A stretch of 64,000 nt of DNA from a virus: the IMG/VR virus record IMGVR_UViG_3300009159_000049, positions 28,956 to 92,955 of that record; one strand, 5' to 3'. The position numbers and the translations under genes are program-made. Positions 26,112 to 35,618 of the stretch are shown here, in pieces. Positions within the stretch are counted from its first letter, which is position 1; each line of letters starts with the position of its first letter. The notes under the pieces were generated by a model. That model made no database searches and had not been told where the DNA came from. It saw only the letters and a program-made list of their open reading frames with translations.

Positions 26112-27047
26112 ATGGACCCGTCAATCATTGAGTGCTCAGATCAGTTAGTACTACGCCCAAGCATTACTAGGGTTGACGGAAGGCCTATACTAAGTAAAAC
26201 ACAGGCACTGGTTACATCACAAGGTATGGCGCCAGTAATAGAAATGGTTCTTAGAGACTTAGAAGGTAGACCTATAAACTTCGAGTCATGCGGATTTGAG
26301 AACTATTCAAGCTCTGTAAGTTCTTCAAGCAGCTCTGCGCTTCAAGGTAAAGTGCTACTTAAAGCCAGAGAAGTATTCGACACTAATTCTGTAATTCCAG
26401 TAGTAGATATAGAAGGTGTTTTTGTAAACGCTGCAGCCGGCGTTGTAAGAGCCAAGATTCCAGTAACCGCAACTGATCTAAATGGAATATTTCAAGCTAA
26501 CTGGGGAGTAATGTCAGCCTCAAGTGAGCTAATTCATTCATCGCAGTTTTATCTAGTTGTAGAAAAAAGCCAGTTCTCATCTTCTGGAAGCGACAACGGC
26601 AGGGGTCTTCCATCCATAAACGAAGTAAGGTTGTATCTCAGGGATAGTTCCCCAGAGGACAATCCACTTCTAAATACCTTAGAGTTCGACCTTCCTGAGA
26701 TATGCGAAGCAATGATACTTTGCGTTCAGCATTGGAATACAATGCAGCCTAGGGTTAGAGTTACGTTCAGCACTAAGAACTTTCCAAAACCATCTGTAAT
26801 GCTTAACGGTATCATGGGTGAGCTTTACTTAGCAGCTGCAAAGCACTACAGAAGAAACCAATTAAACTATACTGCAGGCGGTTTAGCTATAGACGACAAG
26901 AACAAATCGCAAGAGTACGAGACTATAGGCGACAGGATGCTTCAAGATTATCTCAAGTGGGTAAAGATGACAAAGATTCAGATCAACAAAGAAGCCTGGG
27001 ATGGCTCTTTTGGCTCTACCTATGATGGGTTTGGAAGGTACAGGTGA
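26112..27047 (+). CDS. Unknown neck/connector-region protein
   Basis: The ATG at 26112 has GGAGG five bases upstream and gives 311 aa; a TTG at 26100 is less likely. The first half is beta-rich with a Ser-rich insert (SSSVSSSSSSALQ). The second half is more helical, with LPEICEAMILCVQHWN and IMGELYLAAAKHYRRNQLNY, and ends in LQDYLKWVKMTKIQ. No family is recognised. Position before the HNH gene and upstream of the sheath suggests a neck or head-completion protein. Its stop overlaps the next GTG start. Confidence 0.55.
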   Translation: MDPSIIECSDQLVLRPSITRVDGRPILSKTQALVTSQGMAPVIEMVLRDLEGRPINFESCGFENYSSSVSSSSSSALQGKVLLKAREVFDTNSVIPVVDIEGVFVNAAAGVVRAKIPVTATDLNGIFQANWGVMSASSELIHSSQFYLVVEKSQFSSSGSDNGRGLPSINEVRLYLRDSSPEDNPLLNTLEFDLPEICEAMILCVQHWNTMQPRVRVTFSTKNFPKPSVMLNGIMGELYLAAAKHYRRNQLNYTAGGLAIDDKNKSQEYETIGDRMLQDYLKWVKMTKIQINKEAWDGSFGSTYDGFGRYR

Positions 27048-27394
27048 TAACTTTAAAATCAGTAGGCATAGCTACTCTAGACACACTTAGCTGGATTCTA
27101 GGCGTCAGGTCAGGTAAGTGGCCAGCCAAACGTGATAACTTTATAAAGGGTAAGAAGTGCGCAGCTTGTGGAGCATCTAAAAACCTTGTTGTGCATCATA
27201 AAATACCAGTACAAGTAGATCCAACTAAGGAGCTTGACGATGATAACTTTATCGTTCTGTGCTCTAAGCCTAGTAACTGCCACTTTGTTTTTGGCCACCT
27301 TCATTCTTACCTGTCTTGGAATACTAATGTAGTTAAGGATTGCGAAGACCACTTTAATAAGGTGAGGAATCGACCATGCCTATTGAAGGAATAG
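27044..27394 (+). CDS. HNH endonuclease
   Basis: The 116-aa protein has a compact HNH motif: zinc-ligand CAAC in KCAACGASKNLVVHHKIPV, the His pair HH, then DDDNFIVLCSKPSNCHFVFG with the conserved Asn and further Cys and His. It starts at GTG overlapping the previous stop and overlaps the following gene by 19 bases, so it is embedded in the neck operon. Small HNH proteins near packaging genes are required for DNA packaging in several tailed phages, while others are mobile homing nucleases. The tight overlaps favour an integrated, functional gene. Confidence 0.85.
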   Translation: MITLKSVGIATLDTLSWILGVRSGKWPAKRDNFIKGKKCAACGASKNLVVHHKIPVQVDPTKELDDDNFIVLCSKPSNCHFVFGHLHSYLSWNTNVVKDCEDHFNKVRNRPCLLKE

Positions 27395-28188
27395 AGCCGT
27401 TTGAAAGGACTTCAATAAGGTTTGCTCCATCAGGAGGTACCGTAGTTGAATGGGAACTTAACCACCTGTTCACTGATAGGGGCCCTTACACATTCACACT
27501 ACAAGGCTCAAGCTCGTCTGCAACAACAGCTAACTTTATATCAATAGGGCTACCAGCTGTTAATACTTGGTTTCTTGTAGACGACGAGGCTAGGATTTTT
27601 GGTAAAGAGCTAGATTGGTTCTATAGAGTAAAATTAGTAACTTACTCAGGTACATACTATTCACCAGTAATCTCAGCTGATTCAGGAGTTGACTACAGAA
27701 CTTGGAGAATAGTTAGAGAAATACTTAGAAAAGAAACACTTAGAATGAAGCGGTTCGTTTCTGTTCCGGACGCTGTTTTATTTAAAAGAAAACGTATCGG
27801 TACAAAATGCACTAGGTGCGCCGACCCTCTTACGGATGAACCTATTGATGGCAGCTGCCAAGTGTGTCTAGGCACAGGCCTAGTTGCTGGTTATTACGCC
27901 GCTGTACCTATACTTGTAGATATGCAGGTTTCTAATGAAGTTGAAAAACAAGATGATCAAAAGGTTGGAACTTCAAGCCAAGCAGCTACTCAAAACTGCA
28001 GAATAATAAGCGATGCCGTTCTTAGCAGCCAAGATGTAATCTGGGATAAGGGCAGCGGAAGAAGATACATAGTGCATGAGTACACGGAATTGATTACCAT
28101 AAGGGGGTACAATATCGTGGCTGCAATTAATCTTAGAATGGCACCGTTTTCTGATGTTGTTTACACTATACAGGAGAATGGTATATGA
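27376..28188 (+). CDS. Probable neck/connector protein with zinc-finger-like site
   Basis: The 270-aa protein begins with beta-rich sequence (VVEWELNHLFTDRGPYTFTL). The middle has a basic helix (REILRKETLRMKRFVSVP) and then a four-cysteine site, CTRCADP...CQVCLGTG, spaced like a zinc ribbon. The C-terminal part is beta-rich (DVIWDKGSGRRYIVHEYTEL), resembling head-tail joining proteins. A zinc ribbon in this position occurs in neck proteins of other large phages as far as I know, but the assignment here is mainly by synteny. Confidence 0.55.
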   Translation: MPIEGIEPFERTSIRFAPSGGTVVEWELNHLFTDRGPYTFTLQGSSSSATTANFISIGLPAVNTWFLVDDEARIFGKELDWFYRVKLVTYSGTYYSPVISADSGVDYRTWRIVREILRKETLRMKRFVSVPDAVLFKRKRIGTKCTRCADPLTDEPIDGSCQVCLGTGLVAGYYAAVPILVDMQVSNEVEKQDDQKVGTSSQAATQNCRIISDAVLSSQDVIWDKGSGRRYIVHEYTELITIRGYNIVAAINLRMAPFSDVVYTIQENGI

Positions 28189-28382
28189 TGGAAAAAAGAG
28201 CTCCTAGAATGATGGAATCAAACTCATTGTTTGGTCATGAGTCTAGCTTTGATAAGATTGCATCACATGTAAAGATGCTCAGTGGAAACGTCTCCACTAA
28301 AAAGAATGAGCTTCCACCTATGATCCAGCCAACACCGTACAAGCAGCCTGACTTTAGTTTTATGAATAAAGGCAATAAGTAA
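28185..28382 (+). CDS. Unknown small protein
   Basis: The 65-aa, hydrophilic, probably disordered protein overlaps the previous stop (ATGA) and the next start (TAATG), which supports real translation. It contains SSFDKIASHVKMLSGNVST, and the last part of that stretch is encoded by the fourth copy of the dispersed palindrome. No function is recognised. Confidence 0.5.
   Translation: MMEKRAPRMMESNSLFGHESSFDKIASHVKMLSGNVSTKKNELPPMIQPTPYKQPDFSFMNKGNK
28281..28298. repeat. Dispersed palindrome, copy 4 (one mismatch)
   Basis: AGTGGAAACGTCTCCACT differs from the consensus at one base (A at 28287 instead of G). It reads S-G-N-V-S-T, with the same codons apart from AAC for GAC. It is inside the 28185 gene. 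Confidence 0.75.
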
Positions 28383-29005
28383 TGAGCGACCCAAGCCCAG
28401 CATTTGATACAGGAAATAACCTATGCGCGTTAGGAATGATGCCTCACGTAGTAACAGGGTTCTTGAGAGACTGGCTTACTAATAGATTTGCAGATGCTAA
28501 TAATATAGAAACTGAAGTTCTTAGGGGTCTTTTGTGGAAAGCTACTCAGCCAACAGGAATATTAATTGAGTCTATAACTAGATGGAAACCTGAGGCTACA
28601 GAAAAAAGACCTGCAATAATTATTAAAAGAGGAAACTGGACTTCAAGCAGATTAGTATTAAATGACAGCGTAGGTACAGTCGACTCATATTTAGGATCTC
28701 AGCGTTATGGAAGGCTTATGGCAGGCTCTCACACGTTATTCTGTATATCTAATTCAGGAGTTCAATCTGAGATAATTGCAGGAGAAGTTTTTAAAGATTT
28801 AAATACCTACGGATTAGTTATTGCAAATATTCTTAATTTGGTTAAATTTGAAGCAGTGGAGCTTGGAGAACTTTTTCAGCTAGAAGAAGCAAAAGAGAAC
28901 TATGCAGCTCCTATAGTAATACAGTACACTGGACAAGAGGTTTGGACAGTAGCCCAGCAGGGGCCGATTCTAAAGAGGGTTAATTTATCTTCTTACCTGC
29001 CCTAA
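28382..29005 (+). CDS. Probable tail terminator / neck protein
   Basis: The 207-aa protein lies immediately before the tail sheath gene, where contractile phages place the tail terminator or completion protein. It has a helical start (HVVTGFLRDWLTNRF), a beta-rich middle (ESITRWKPEATEKRPAIIIK; RYGRLMAGSHTLFCIS) and a helical segment (NTYGLVIANILNLVKFE). This alpha/beta order is compatible with the tail-terminator fold. No signature is visible, so the call is syntenic. Confidence 0.5.
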   Translation: MSDPSPAFDTGNNLCALGMMPHVVTGFLRDWLTNRFADANNIETEVLRGLLWKATQPTGILIESITRWKPEATEKRPAIIIKRGNWTSSRLVLNDSVGTVDSYLGSQRYGRLMAGSHTLFCISNSGVQSEIIAGEVFKDLNTYGLVIANILNLVKFEAVELGELFQLEEAKENYAAPIVIQYTGQEVWTVAQQGPILKRVNLSSYLP

Positions 29006-29023
29006 GACGGGGCGAACTAAACA

Positions 29024-29035
29024 GGCATGGAGGCC
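29024..29035 (+). promoter_or_regulatory. RBS displayed in a hairpin loop, sheath gene
   Basis: GGC-ATGGAG-GCC presents GGAG in a six-base loop, seven bases before ATG 29043. A second small hairpin (GCCC/GGGC, about 28999-29013) lies just upstream. Confidence 0.35.
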
Positions 29036-29042
29036 GATTATC

Positions 29043-31808
29043 ATGGCGTACGTTCTGCCGCAAGTTACAGTTTTCCAAGAATTCCGCATTGCACCAGTTG
29101 CAACAGCTGGAGCCCTAAACTCCCATATCAGCGGCGGACATGCTGAGCTCTTCAGGTACAACGTACCAGAAGAAAAACAATTAACCTATTTAGGTGGCTA
29201 CGACTACCTATCTGACACTTCTTTCTCTTGGCCAGGCCTTTCCTCAGGGTCTATTGTAGATACCACCTTTGTTAAGCTGTACGTAGACAACGCAAAGCTT
29301 AGGTATTATCAAAATGACGCAGGCGTAGGTGGCACGGTTACTACCGTGGCATCCCACCCTAATAGAATTAAAGCAACAGGCATAGCCTTTGCAAGCAACG
29401 GTACAAGCTACCCTAAGTCTGCAGAGCTTTATGACAGAGGCGCACGAGTTGGTGACGCTGTTTATGTCCGAGGCGTTGCTTCAGGAACTACCTACGAACT
29501 AGAAACCAGAATCTCAGGATTCATTGGTGACGACGTAGCAGCCACTAGAGCTGCAGCAACTGCAGCTGCTACTAATAAGACAAGTCAATCGCTTGCAACT
29601 TCTGTAGATGACTTAAGCACTGTTAAGAACTCTATTACAGTAACGGCTAATGCTTCTCAGTACGATGGCCGAGAAGACGGCGCAATCGATGAATACTACA
29701 CTGTTGAAGTAATCCAAAGCTCAAGAAACGGAGATCTTACTACTGGTAGGATTCGCGTTACTACCAGCTCTGGCTTAGACAACGTAGCATCTGTAACTCC
29801 AGTAGCTGCAGGTGGATTCACAGCCATCGGAACTAGGGGTTTAAATTTAGAATTTGATATCAACGGTACTGCCTCTGCTTCATCCGCAGCAGACACTACA
29901 TCTGTAAGCGACTACGACTTGGTTGTAGGTCACAAGTGGAGAATACATGTAATACAGGCGTTCACGCCTGCAGTAGCTACCTCAGGTGGCACATACACTG
30001 GAACTAGTGACACTACCTATATTGTAGAAGTTACTAAAGGTGGGGCCTTCGCTTCATCACCAGAAATCTCAGTATCTACTACAAATGGTGTAGACTTTAG
30101 TGCACCAGTAGTTGTAAACGCGTCTGGAACTGCCTTTAACGTAGGTAATCAAGCTATTACTGTATCCTTCTCAAGTACAGGGCTTTGCAAGGGCGACAAG
30201 TACTACATTGCAGTTACAGCTGTAGTCTCTGGTTACTTAAGGACTTTAGTTCTTGAAGACGACCTTCCTACACAAATCCAAAGTGCTGCAGATTTAGACC
30301 TTAAGCTTTATCTTGTACGCAACGCACTTGTTACTATTAACAAGGAAGAAAGCGCACCTAACGTTAATTATAGCGCAAGCGCTACAGAACTTATTGTAAA
30401 AGAAAACGTAACTGTATTTGATTCAGAATGGACAGTAGACGGTGTTAAGACTGCTCTTCCTATCGAAAGCGGCGACTTGTATGTAGAGTACAGGGCTTGG
30501 CTTCAACGGTATGTAGGTGACTTTGGCACCATTAATGATCCAGGCGACATTGTGTCACTTCTTGGAACACTTCACCCAGACAATCCTTTGTGTTGGGGCG
30601 TGTTCATGGCTCTTCAGAACTGTAACGGACAAGACGTGCGTTTCACCGCAGTGTCTAACCCAGCAGTTACTGCTGACTGGTTAAACGTACTAGATGTAGT
30701 TGGAGATCGTGAAGATCTTTACAACCTTGTACCACTTACCTTTGAGCAAGTAGTTATCGACGCTTACAAAGCTCACGCTGAAGACCAGTCTGGAGCAGAA
30801 GTAGGGCGTTGGAGAGCTGTAGTTGTAGGTCTTGATGAGTCTAGGCTATCGCCTATTGTAAGCGCAGCTAAGTCTTCAGACGGTGCTGAAGTGCTTGCAA
30901 CCATATCGGACGATCCTTTCACTTCAGGTACTCAGTATACCCGTTTAAGCGTTCCAGCTAACAACGCTAAGTTCCTTACTAACAAAGTAAGGGCTGGAGA
31001 TACTGTTCGCTACTTCTACATTACTGACGGCTTTGGCCGTATTGGATACACATCCTATACTGTAGAGGCTGTTATCTCTGAAAATACTATTAGGCTTAAA
31101 GCTGGCCCTGCAGCTCCAGTAGCTATTGCACAAAAGGTTGAAATTTGGAGAAATCTAAATAATACCGAGTATTCTGATGCAATTGGTAATGCAGCTGGCA
31201 AGTACTCTTCAACTAGAGTAGTAGCGATTGCAAACAATAATGTAACTTTAAGCGGTTACACAAATCAGCCTAGCTACTTCTTGGCAGCAGCTATCGCAGG
31301 TTTGCGATCTGGTGTTAATCCTCATCAAGGTCTTACCAGCGTATCTGTGTCTGGTGTAGACTACGTTGGAGACGCTATCAACGGCTTTAACACTGCTCAA
31401 CTTAATTCAATTGCTGGAGACGGCGGTTGGATTATTATCAAAGCAGAGGATGGCAGCTTCATCAATCGACATGCAGTTACAACTAACAACACTGACTTAA
31501 ACCGTCGTGAAGAACAAGTTCGTACTAACGTCGACAACATGAGCTATGCTTTCCGAAGAGGACTTGTTCCTTACATCGGACGCACCAATGTTACAGCTAG
31601 CACTCTGTCAAGTATTTCTATTACCCTTAAGGGTATTGGAGATGGCTTTAAGTCAGACACAGGCACTACCAGCATTGGGCCTCAGCTTATTGACTACGTT
31701 GTATCAGAACTTCGCCAACATGCCGTCCTTAAAGACCACATTGTTGTTGTAGTAAACCTGACTGTACCTTACCCACTTAACAACATCGAGCTTAAGCTAG
31801 TTGTGTAA
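29043..31808 (+). CDS. Tail sheath protein
   Basis: The 921-aa protein is the contractile tail sheath. The C-terminal region is characteristic: GGWIIIKAEDGSFINRHAVT, NMSYAFRRGLVPYIGRTNVT and the ending DYVVSELRQHAVLKDHIVVV followed by a short beta strand, which matches the end of phage sheath proteins that hooks neighbouring subunits. The N-terminal LPQVTVFQEF also fits. Residues about 100-420 are an insertion of Gly/Ser/Thr-rich beta domains (repeats of immunoglobulin-like character), which makes it longer than T4 gp18 and probably decorates the tail exterior. Two tail tube genes follow directly. Confidence 0.88.
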   Translation: MAYVLPQVTVFQEFRIAPVATAGALNSHISGGHAELFRYNVPEEKQLTYLGGYDYLSDTSFSWPGLSSGSIVDTTFVKLYVDNAKLRYYQNDAGVGGTVTTVASHPNRIKATGIAFASNGTSYPKSAELYDRGARVGDAVYVRGVASGTTYELETRISGFIGDDVAATRAAATAAATNKTSQSLATSVDDLSTVKNSITVTANASQYDGREDGAIDEYYTVEVIQSSRNGDLTTGRIRVTTSSGLDNVASVTPVAAGGFTAIGTRGLNLEFDINGTASASSAADTTSVSDYDLVVGHKWRIHVIQAFTPAVATSGGTYTGTSDTTYIVEVTKGGAFASSPEISVSTTNGVDFSAPVVVNASGTAFNVGNQAITVSFSSTGLCKGDKYYIAVTAVVSGYLRTLVLEDDLPTQIQSAADLDLKLYLVRNALVTINKEESAPNVNYSASATELIVKENVTVFDSEWTVDGVKTALPIESGDLYVEYRAWLQRYVGDFGTINDPGDIVSLLGTLHPDNPLCWGVFMALQNCNGQDVRFTAVSNPAVTADWLNVLDVVGDREDLYNLVPLTFEQVVIDAYKAHAEDQSGAEVGRWRAVVVGLDESRLSPIVSAAKSSDGAEVLATISDDPFTSGTQYTRLSVPANNAKFLTNKVRAGDTVRYFYITDGFGRIGYTSYTVEAVISENTIRLKAGPAAPVAIAQKVEIWRNLNNTEYSDAIGNAAGKYSSTRVVAIANNNVTLSGYTNQPSYFLAAAIAGLRSGVNPHQGLTSVSVSGVDYVGDAINGFNTAQLNSIAGDGGWIIIKAEDGSFINRHAVTTNNTDLNRREEQVRTNVDNMSYAFRRGLVPYIGRTNVTASTLSSISITLKGIGDGFKSDTGTTSIGPQLIDYVVSELRQHAVLKDHIVVVVNLTVPYPLNNIELKLVV

Positions 31809-31863
31809 ACATTAGGCTAATTGTCTAAGTTAAGGCATAAACAGGTAAATAGGAGAAACTATA

Positions 31864-32343
31864 ATGGCTTCAATATTTGGCGAAAACTCTGCAGCTAATT
31901 ATCAAGGCGCGTTTAGGACAACTGCCGGGACTGCTTTAAAGTTTGCAGGCAAGGACCTTACCTTGGTACAGAACCTTCAGGTTTCACATCAACAGCCTGT
32001 ACAGCCTCTTTTCGAAGTTGGCTCTAACAAGCGATTCTATGTAGTAGGCAAAGCCGGTGGTACTTTTACCATCGGCCAAGTCCTTGGCTTCGGCAACGAA
32101 GCTTTAAACGGCATTACTGAGCTTGCTAACCCTTGCGTAGGTAATCGTCAACTTAATCTCCTTATTCCTAACTCTTACTGTACCGTAGATGGTAAGACTG
32201 GTGGCAGCCTTAGCCTTTCTTTAAGAGGGGTTTTGGTTCAACAGGTAGGGTTTACTGTGGCATCACAGGACAACCTTATCAACTCTAATGTAAGCGGTAT
32301 TATGGTAGACTTGGAATACACTGACGCTAACATTAACCCATAA
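31864..32343 (+). CDS. Tail tube protein 1
   Basis: The 159-aa protein is a tail tube protein. Together with the next gene it forms a tandem pair with the shared segments ASIFG, VQNLQVSHQQPVQPLFEVGS, VVGKA.G.F and LINS. The order sheath then tube is the classical contractile-tail order, and the length matches tube proteins of other myophages. AGGAGAA precedes the ATG. It has fewer turns than its partner and ends in VDLEYTDANINP. Confidence 0.8.
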   Translation: MASIFGENSAANYQGAFRTTAGTALKFAGKDLTLVQNLQVSHQQPVQPLFEVGSNKRFYVVGKAGGTFTIGQVLGFGNEALNGITELANPCVGNRQLNLLIPNSYCTVDGKTGGSLSLSLRGVLVQQVGFTVASQDNLINSNVSGIMVDLEYTDANINP

Positions 32344-32364
32344 CAACACGGAAGGTAAGTAGCC

Positions 32365-32859
32365 ATGGCATCAATATTTGGAAAAGACTCTCAAGGAGTA
32401 TACAGGGGAGCTTTTAGGACTACCCTAGGGACGTCCTTAAGCTTTGGTGGCGGCCCTCTTACTCTAATACAGAACCTTCAGGTTTCACATCAACAGCCTA
32501 TACAGCCTCTTTTTGAAGTCGGCTCTAACAATAGATATTATGTTGTTGGTAAGGCTAATGGTACGTTTAGCGCTACTCAAATTTTAGGATTTGGGTCGGC
32601 TGCATTAGACCAAGTTACATCCTTAGCTAATCCTTGTACTGGAGATAGAAGACTTACATTACTGATTCCTGGCGCATTCTGCGATGTTGATAATCCCCCA
32701 GAACTCGCAGCCGGAACTGGGGTTGGCACAGGTGACCTAACTCTTAATCTAACTGGAGTACTTCTTTCAAGTGTAGGATTCTCCATAGCCGCTCAAGATA
32801 ATCTTATTAACTCCCAGATTCAAGGAATTATGACAGACCTAGAGTATGAGTACAAGTAG
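32365..32859 (+). CDS. Tail tube protein 2 (paralogue)
   Basis: The 164-aa protein is closely related to the gene just upstream; IQNLQVSHQQPIQPLFEVGS is almost identical. Differences cluster in the loop around residues 105-125 (DNPPELAAGTGVGTGDLTL). A duplicated tube gene may give the tube two kinds of ring, or one copy may serve as the baseplate-proximal initiator. The gene is followed by a strong terminator. Confidence 0.8.
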   Translation: MASIFGKDSQGVYRGAFRTTLGTSLSFGGGPLTLIQNLQVSHQQPIQPLFEVGSNNRYYVVGKANGTFSATQILGFGSAALDQVTSLANPCTGDRRLTLLIPGAFCDVDNPPELAAGTGVGTGDLTLNLTGVLLSSVGFSIAAQDNLINSQIQGIMTDLEYEYK

Positions 32860-32885
32860 TCTATACGTTTAGTGCTATTGAAAAT

Positions 32886-32930
32886 AACTGCCGTACACCT
32901 CACAATAGGGGCGTACGGCAGTTCTTTTTT
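32886..32930 (+). terminator. Terminator after the tube genes
   Basis: AACTGCCGTAC (32886-32896), a 16-base loop and GTACGGCAGTT (32913-32923) followed by CTTTTTT form a perfect 11-bp stem. It ends the sheath-tube unit, allowing these abundant transcripts to be separated from the baseplate genes. Confidence 0.9.
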
Positions 32931-32947
32931 ATGATTGGATACCTACA

Positions 32948-35599
32948 ATGGCTGAATCTTCAAACGAAAATAACTTTGGTGTGTTTTTTGATAAATTCAT
33001 AAGCAACGTTGAAAGCTCTATAGGTAACACATCAGCCTATATTGGGTCTACAAACCCTTTGTCTAGGCCGTCTAAAAACGACAGCGATATATACTCTACA
33101 GGGACTTCACACAAACTAGACCTATCTCATACAAGTCTAGTTAGGTGTGGTGTAATAGCAGAGGCGTTGCCTTTTTGGGGATGCTATAAAGTTATAGCCT
33201 TCGACGGTGGTGCTCCGCTAATGTGCAGCCTTATTTCTGATTCGTCTCAGTCTCCTTTGGGGGCTAGAAGAATAGGATCTTTGCAGCCTCACACTAAAGT
33301 TTACTTCATAAGCAACGACAACACCGCTTGTGGCACAATATTAGGTTCAGACCCTGAAATAATGAATGACGTGGCTGATGTGCTTGCAGAGACCATCACT
33401 ATGGCTTCTGGCCATTCAGTGTCTTCAGAATCAACCAATACTCTTATGTCAGCTATAGATCCTGAGTTCCTTGTAAACTTTTCAAATGGAGCTCCGCTTG
33501 ATTCTACTCTAGTAGGTGAGAGGGGCTGGGTGTGCGAGACAGGAACCTCAGTGTTTATAGACCCATTCATGGCATTTATCAAAGCAGATGAAAACTGCGG
33601 CTTCTGGTCGTTCCACTTCGACCAGCTAGCAAGAATGCAAGGTCATAACATTCAAATACGTGCAGGCAGCTACGAGCAAGAGCATTTTGACGATAACGGA
33701 GAAGCTGTAGGGTACGTAGGCACTACTCCTTACTCTTGGGAAGGCGTAGGAGCGTTTGATTTAGGTACTCCATCTTCAAAGACTATATCAGCTAGAGACG
33801 AGCAGGTTGACAGGCCTTATCTAGGAGCTGCTGACATAGTAAGCTCAGAGGAAAAGGATGATCAAGTTCCCTACTATAGACTACAGACGTACACAGGATA
33901 CCTTGGTCAAGGATTTAGAACTACTTTAAGGCTACCACCTGACGGAGCGTCAGGAGTTAACAAGCTAGGAGGAGCTACCGGAGAGTCAGTGTGGGAGCAA
34001 CACCTTTCACTAGACGGTAACTATCACATTAGGTCATCTCAAGGAATAACTATAGCGCACTCTCCGCTATACAAGCCGCCAGTTAGAAAAGCTAGAATAG
34101 AAAACGAACTGGAAGGCGATACTAGACAGAACTATAAGTTTTCAGGGCTATCTGGGTCAGGAAAAGACCACCGACTTTCTGACACGCCCATAGACGCTGA
34201 GTCATATCCAGGAAGATCTTTGTGCGCTGATGACGACACAGCGTACGCGTTTGCATGGAGAAACGAGCATCCATTTAAGTACCATGAAAATGACTTTAAT
34301 AAAATTGAGCCTCCAGAGAAAGAAGAGAGCCCATCATACGGACAGTTGTCTGGCCAGTGGTACATAGACCCTGCCAGTACAGTTACAAAAACGGTAGATC
34401 ACAGATACAAAGCTAAGTATAACAAGCTAATGTCTTATTTTAAGATATTACCTGACGGTACTATCGTAATAGCTGGACCTAACGGTGAAGAGATAAGGAT
34501 GGTAGGAGGCTCGATAGAGTTGAGCTGTCCTGGAGATATTCAGCTTAGACCAGGGAGGAATCTAGTATCTCTTGTTGGTAGATCAACTTGTCTAAGATCC
34601 AAGCATTCAGTTGATATATCTTCTAGCGATGCAGACGTAAGAATTAAAGCTGAAAAAGACCTCTTCATGCTAGCAGGTAACGGCAAGTCAGAAGGTAAAT
34701 TGCTTATAGAGAACAAGTGTCCTAGCCAGCAGGGTATAGTTTTAAAATCAGCAGGTCAGGTGAGCACACTAGCAGAGATGGAGGTTTACATAAGGTCTGG
34801 GTCTAGCGGCGCGTCCAGCAACATAGTTATAGATGCAGGAGGTAATGCGGCTGGGGATATAGTTCTGTCAGCTAGAGTAACCGCTAACTTTATGACAGAA
34901 TCTAGGTACGATTTCTTTGGTTCAGACGGAAATTACTCAGGTTCAAATGTCTTTAGTAATCAAAGCACTTTACTAGGGTCTCCAACTTACTCTACAGGTA
35001 CAATGGCATGCCTTGGATACATGGCTTGCAGAAACCACTTCATATCTACTACAGGCCATATAGCCACAGCACTAGCTAAGGACTATAGCGGTTTTGTAGG
35101 CGACTTAAGCCAAGACGTAGGTAACGGACAGACTGCAGCTCAAAAAGCAGATGAAGAACTTGAAAAGATAAGGGAAGCAGAAGATAAGGTTGTAAACATG
35201 GGAGCTGATGCGTATGAGAATGCGATAAACCTTCCGTTTAGGGAAGCTGGAAGAATAGGCGATGCTAATCCTAGCGGCGGATGGGGAAAGGTGGCGTTTT
35301 ACTTCGATTCTACAAGCGGATACAAAGCAGACGGATTCAGAATATACGAGAGCAGGTGGCAGCAAAGAGATAGGCTTCTTGGAGGAAGTGCTCAAGGCTG
35401 GCTCGAAAAGCCTGTACCTTATCTTGGATCTTTGACATACCCTTGGCCTGGGTATGGAGCGTGGATAGACCCAACCGCATTAAGATGGGTTGATTTGAAG
35501 TTTTATGACCTTGTTCCAAATTACGAAATAGAGGATAACAAGAACCCTGGGACGGAGATCAGAAACGTTCCTGATGGCTTTTACAAGATCATAGGCTAA
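32948..35599 (+). CDS. Probable baseplate spike / hub-associated protein
   Basis: The 883-aa protein has an N-terminal globular part with an OB-like stretch (WGCYKVIAFDGGAPLMCSLI; LGARRIGSLQPHTKVYFI), a long middle and, from about residue 495, a repeating beta-strand region: LPDGTIVIAGPNGEEIRMVG, SIELSCPGDIQLRPGRN, DADVRIKAEKDLFMLAG, VLKSAGQVSTLAEMEVYI and SNIVIDAGGNAAGDIVLS. This is the pattern of a beta-helix or VgrG/gp5-type spike. The C-terminal 200 residues are aromatic-rich. Location after the tubes and before the tape measure fits a tail-tip component. No lysozyme domain is visible. Confidence 0.55.
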   Translation: MAESSNENNFGVFFDKFISNVESSIGNTSAYIGSTNPLSRPSKNDSDIYSTGTSHKLDLSHTSLVRCGVIAEALPFWGCYKVIAFDGGAPLMCSLISDSSQSPLGARRIGSLQPHTKVYFISNDNTACGTILGSDPEIMNDVADVLAETITMASGHSVSSESTNTLMSAIDPEFLVNFSNGAPLDSTLVGERGWVCETGTSVFIDPFMAFIKADENCGFWSFHFDQLARMQGHNIQIRAGSYEQEHFDDNGEAVGYVGTTPYSWEGVGAFDLGTPSSKTISARDEQVDRPYLGAADIVSSEEKDDQVPYYRLQTYTGYLGQGFRTTLRLPPDGASGVNKLGGATGESVWEQHLSLDGNYHIRSSQGITIAHSPLYKPPVRKARIENELEGDTRQNYKFSGLSGSGKDHRLSDTPIDAESYPGRSLCADDDTAYAFAWRNEHPFKYHENDFNKIEPPEKEESPSYGQLSGQWYIDPASTVTKTVDHRYKAKYNKLMSYFKILPDGTIVIAGPNGEEIRMVGGSIELSCPGDIQLRPGRNLVSLVGRSTCLRSKHSVDISSSDADVRIKAEKDLFMLAGNGKSEGKLLIENKCPSQQGIVLKSAGQVSTLAEMEVYIRSGSSGASSNIVIDAGGNAAGDIVLSARVTANFMTESRYDFFGSDGNYSGSNVFSNQSTLLGSPTYSTGTMACLGYMACRNHFISTTGHIATALAKDYSGFVGDLSQDVGNGQTAAQKADEELEKIREAEDKVVNMGADAYENAINLPFREAGRIGDANPSGGWGKVAFYFDSTSGYKADGFRIYESRWQQRDRLLGGSAQGWLEKPVPYLGSLTYPWPGYGAWIDPTALRWVDLKFYDLVPNYEIEDNKNPGTEIRNVPDGFYKIIG

Positions 35600-35618
35600 C
35601 TAAAGGACTGGGGATGCT

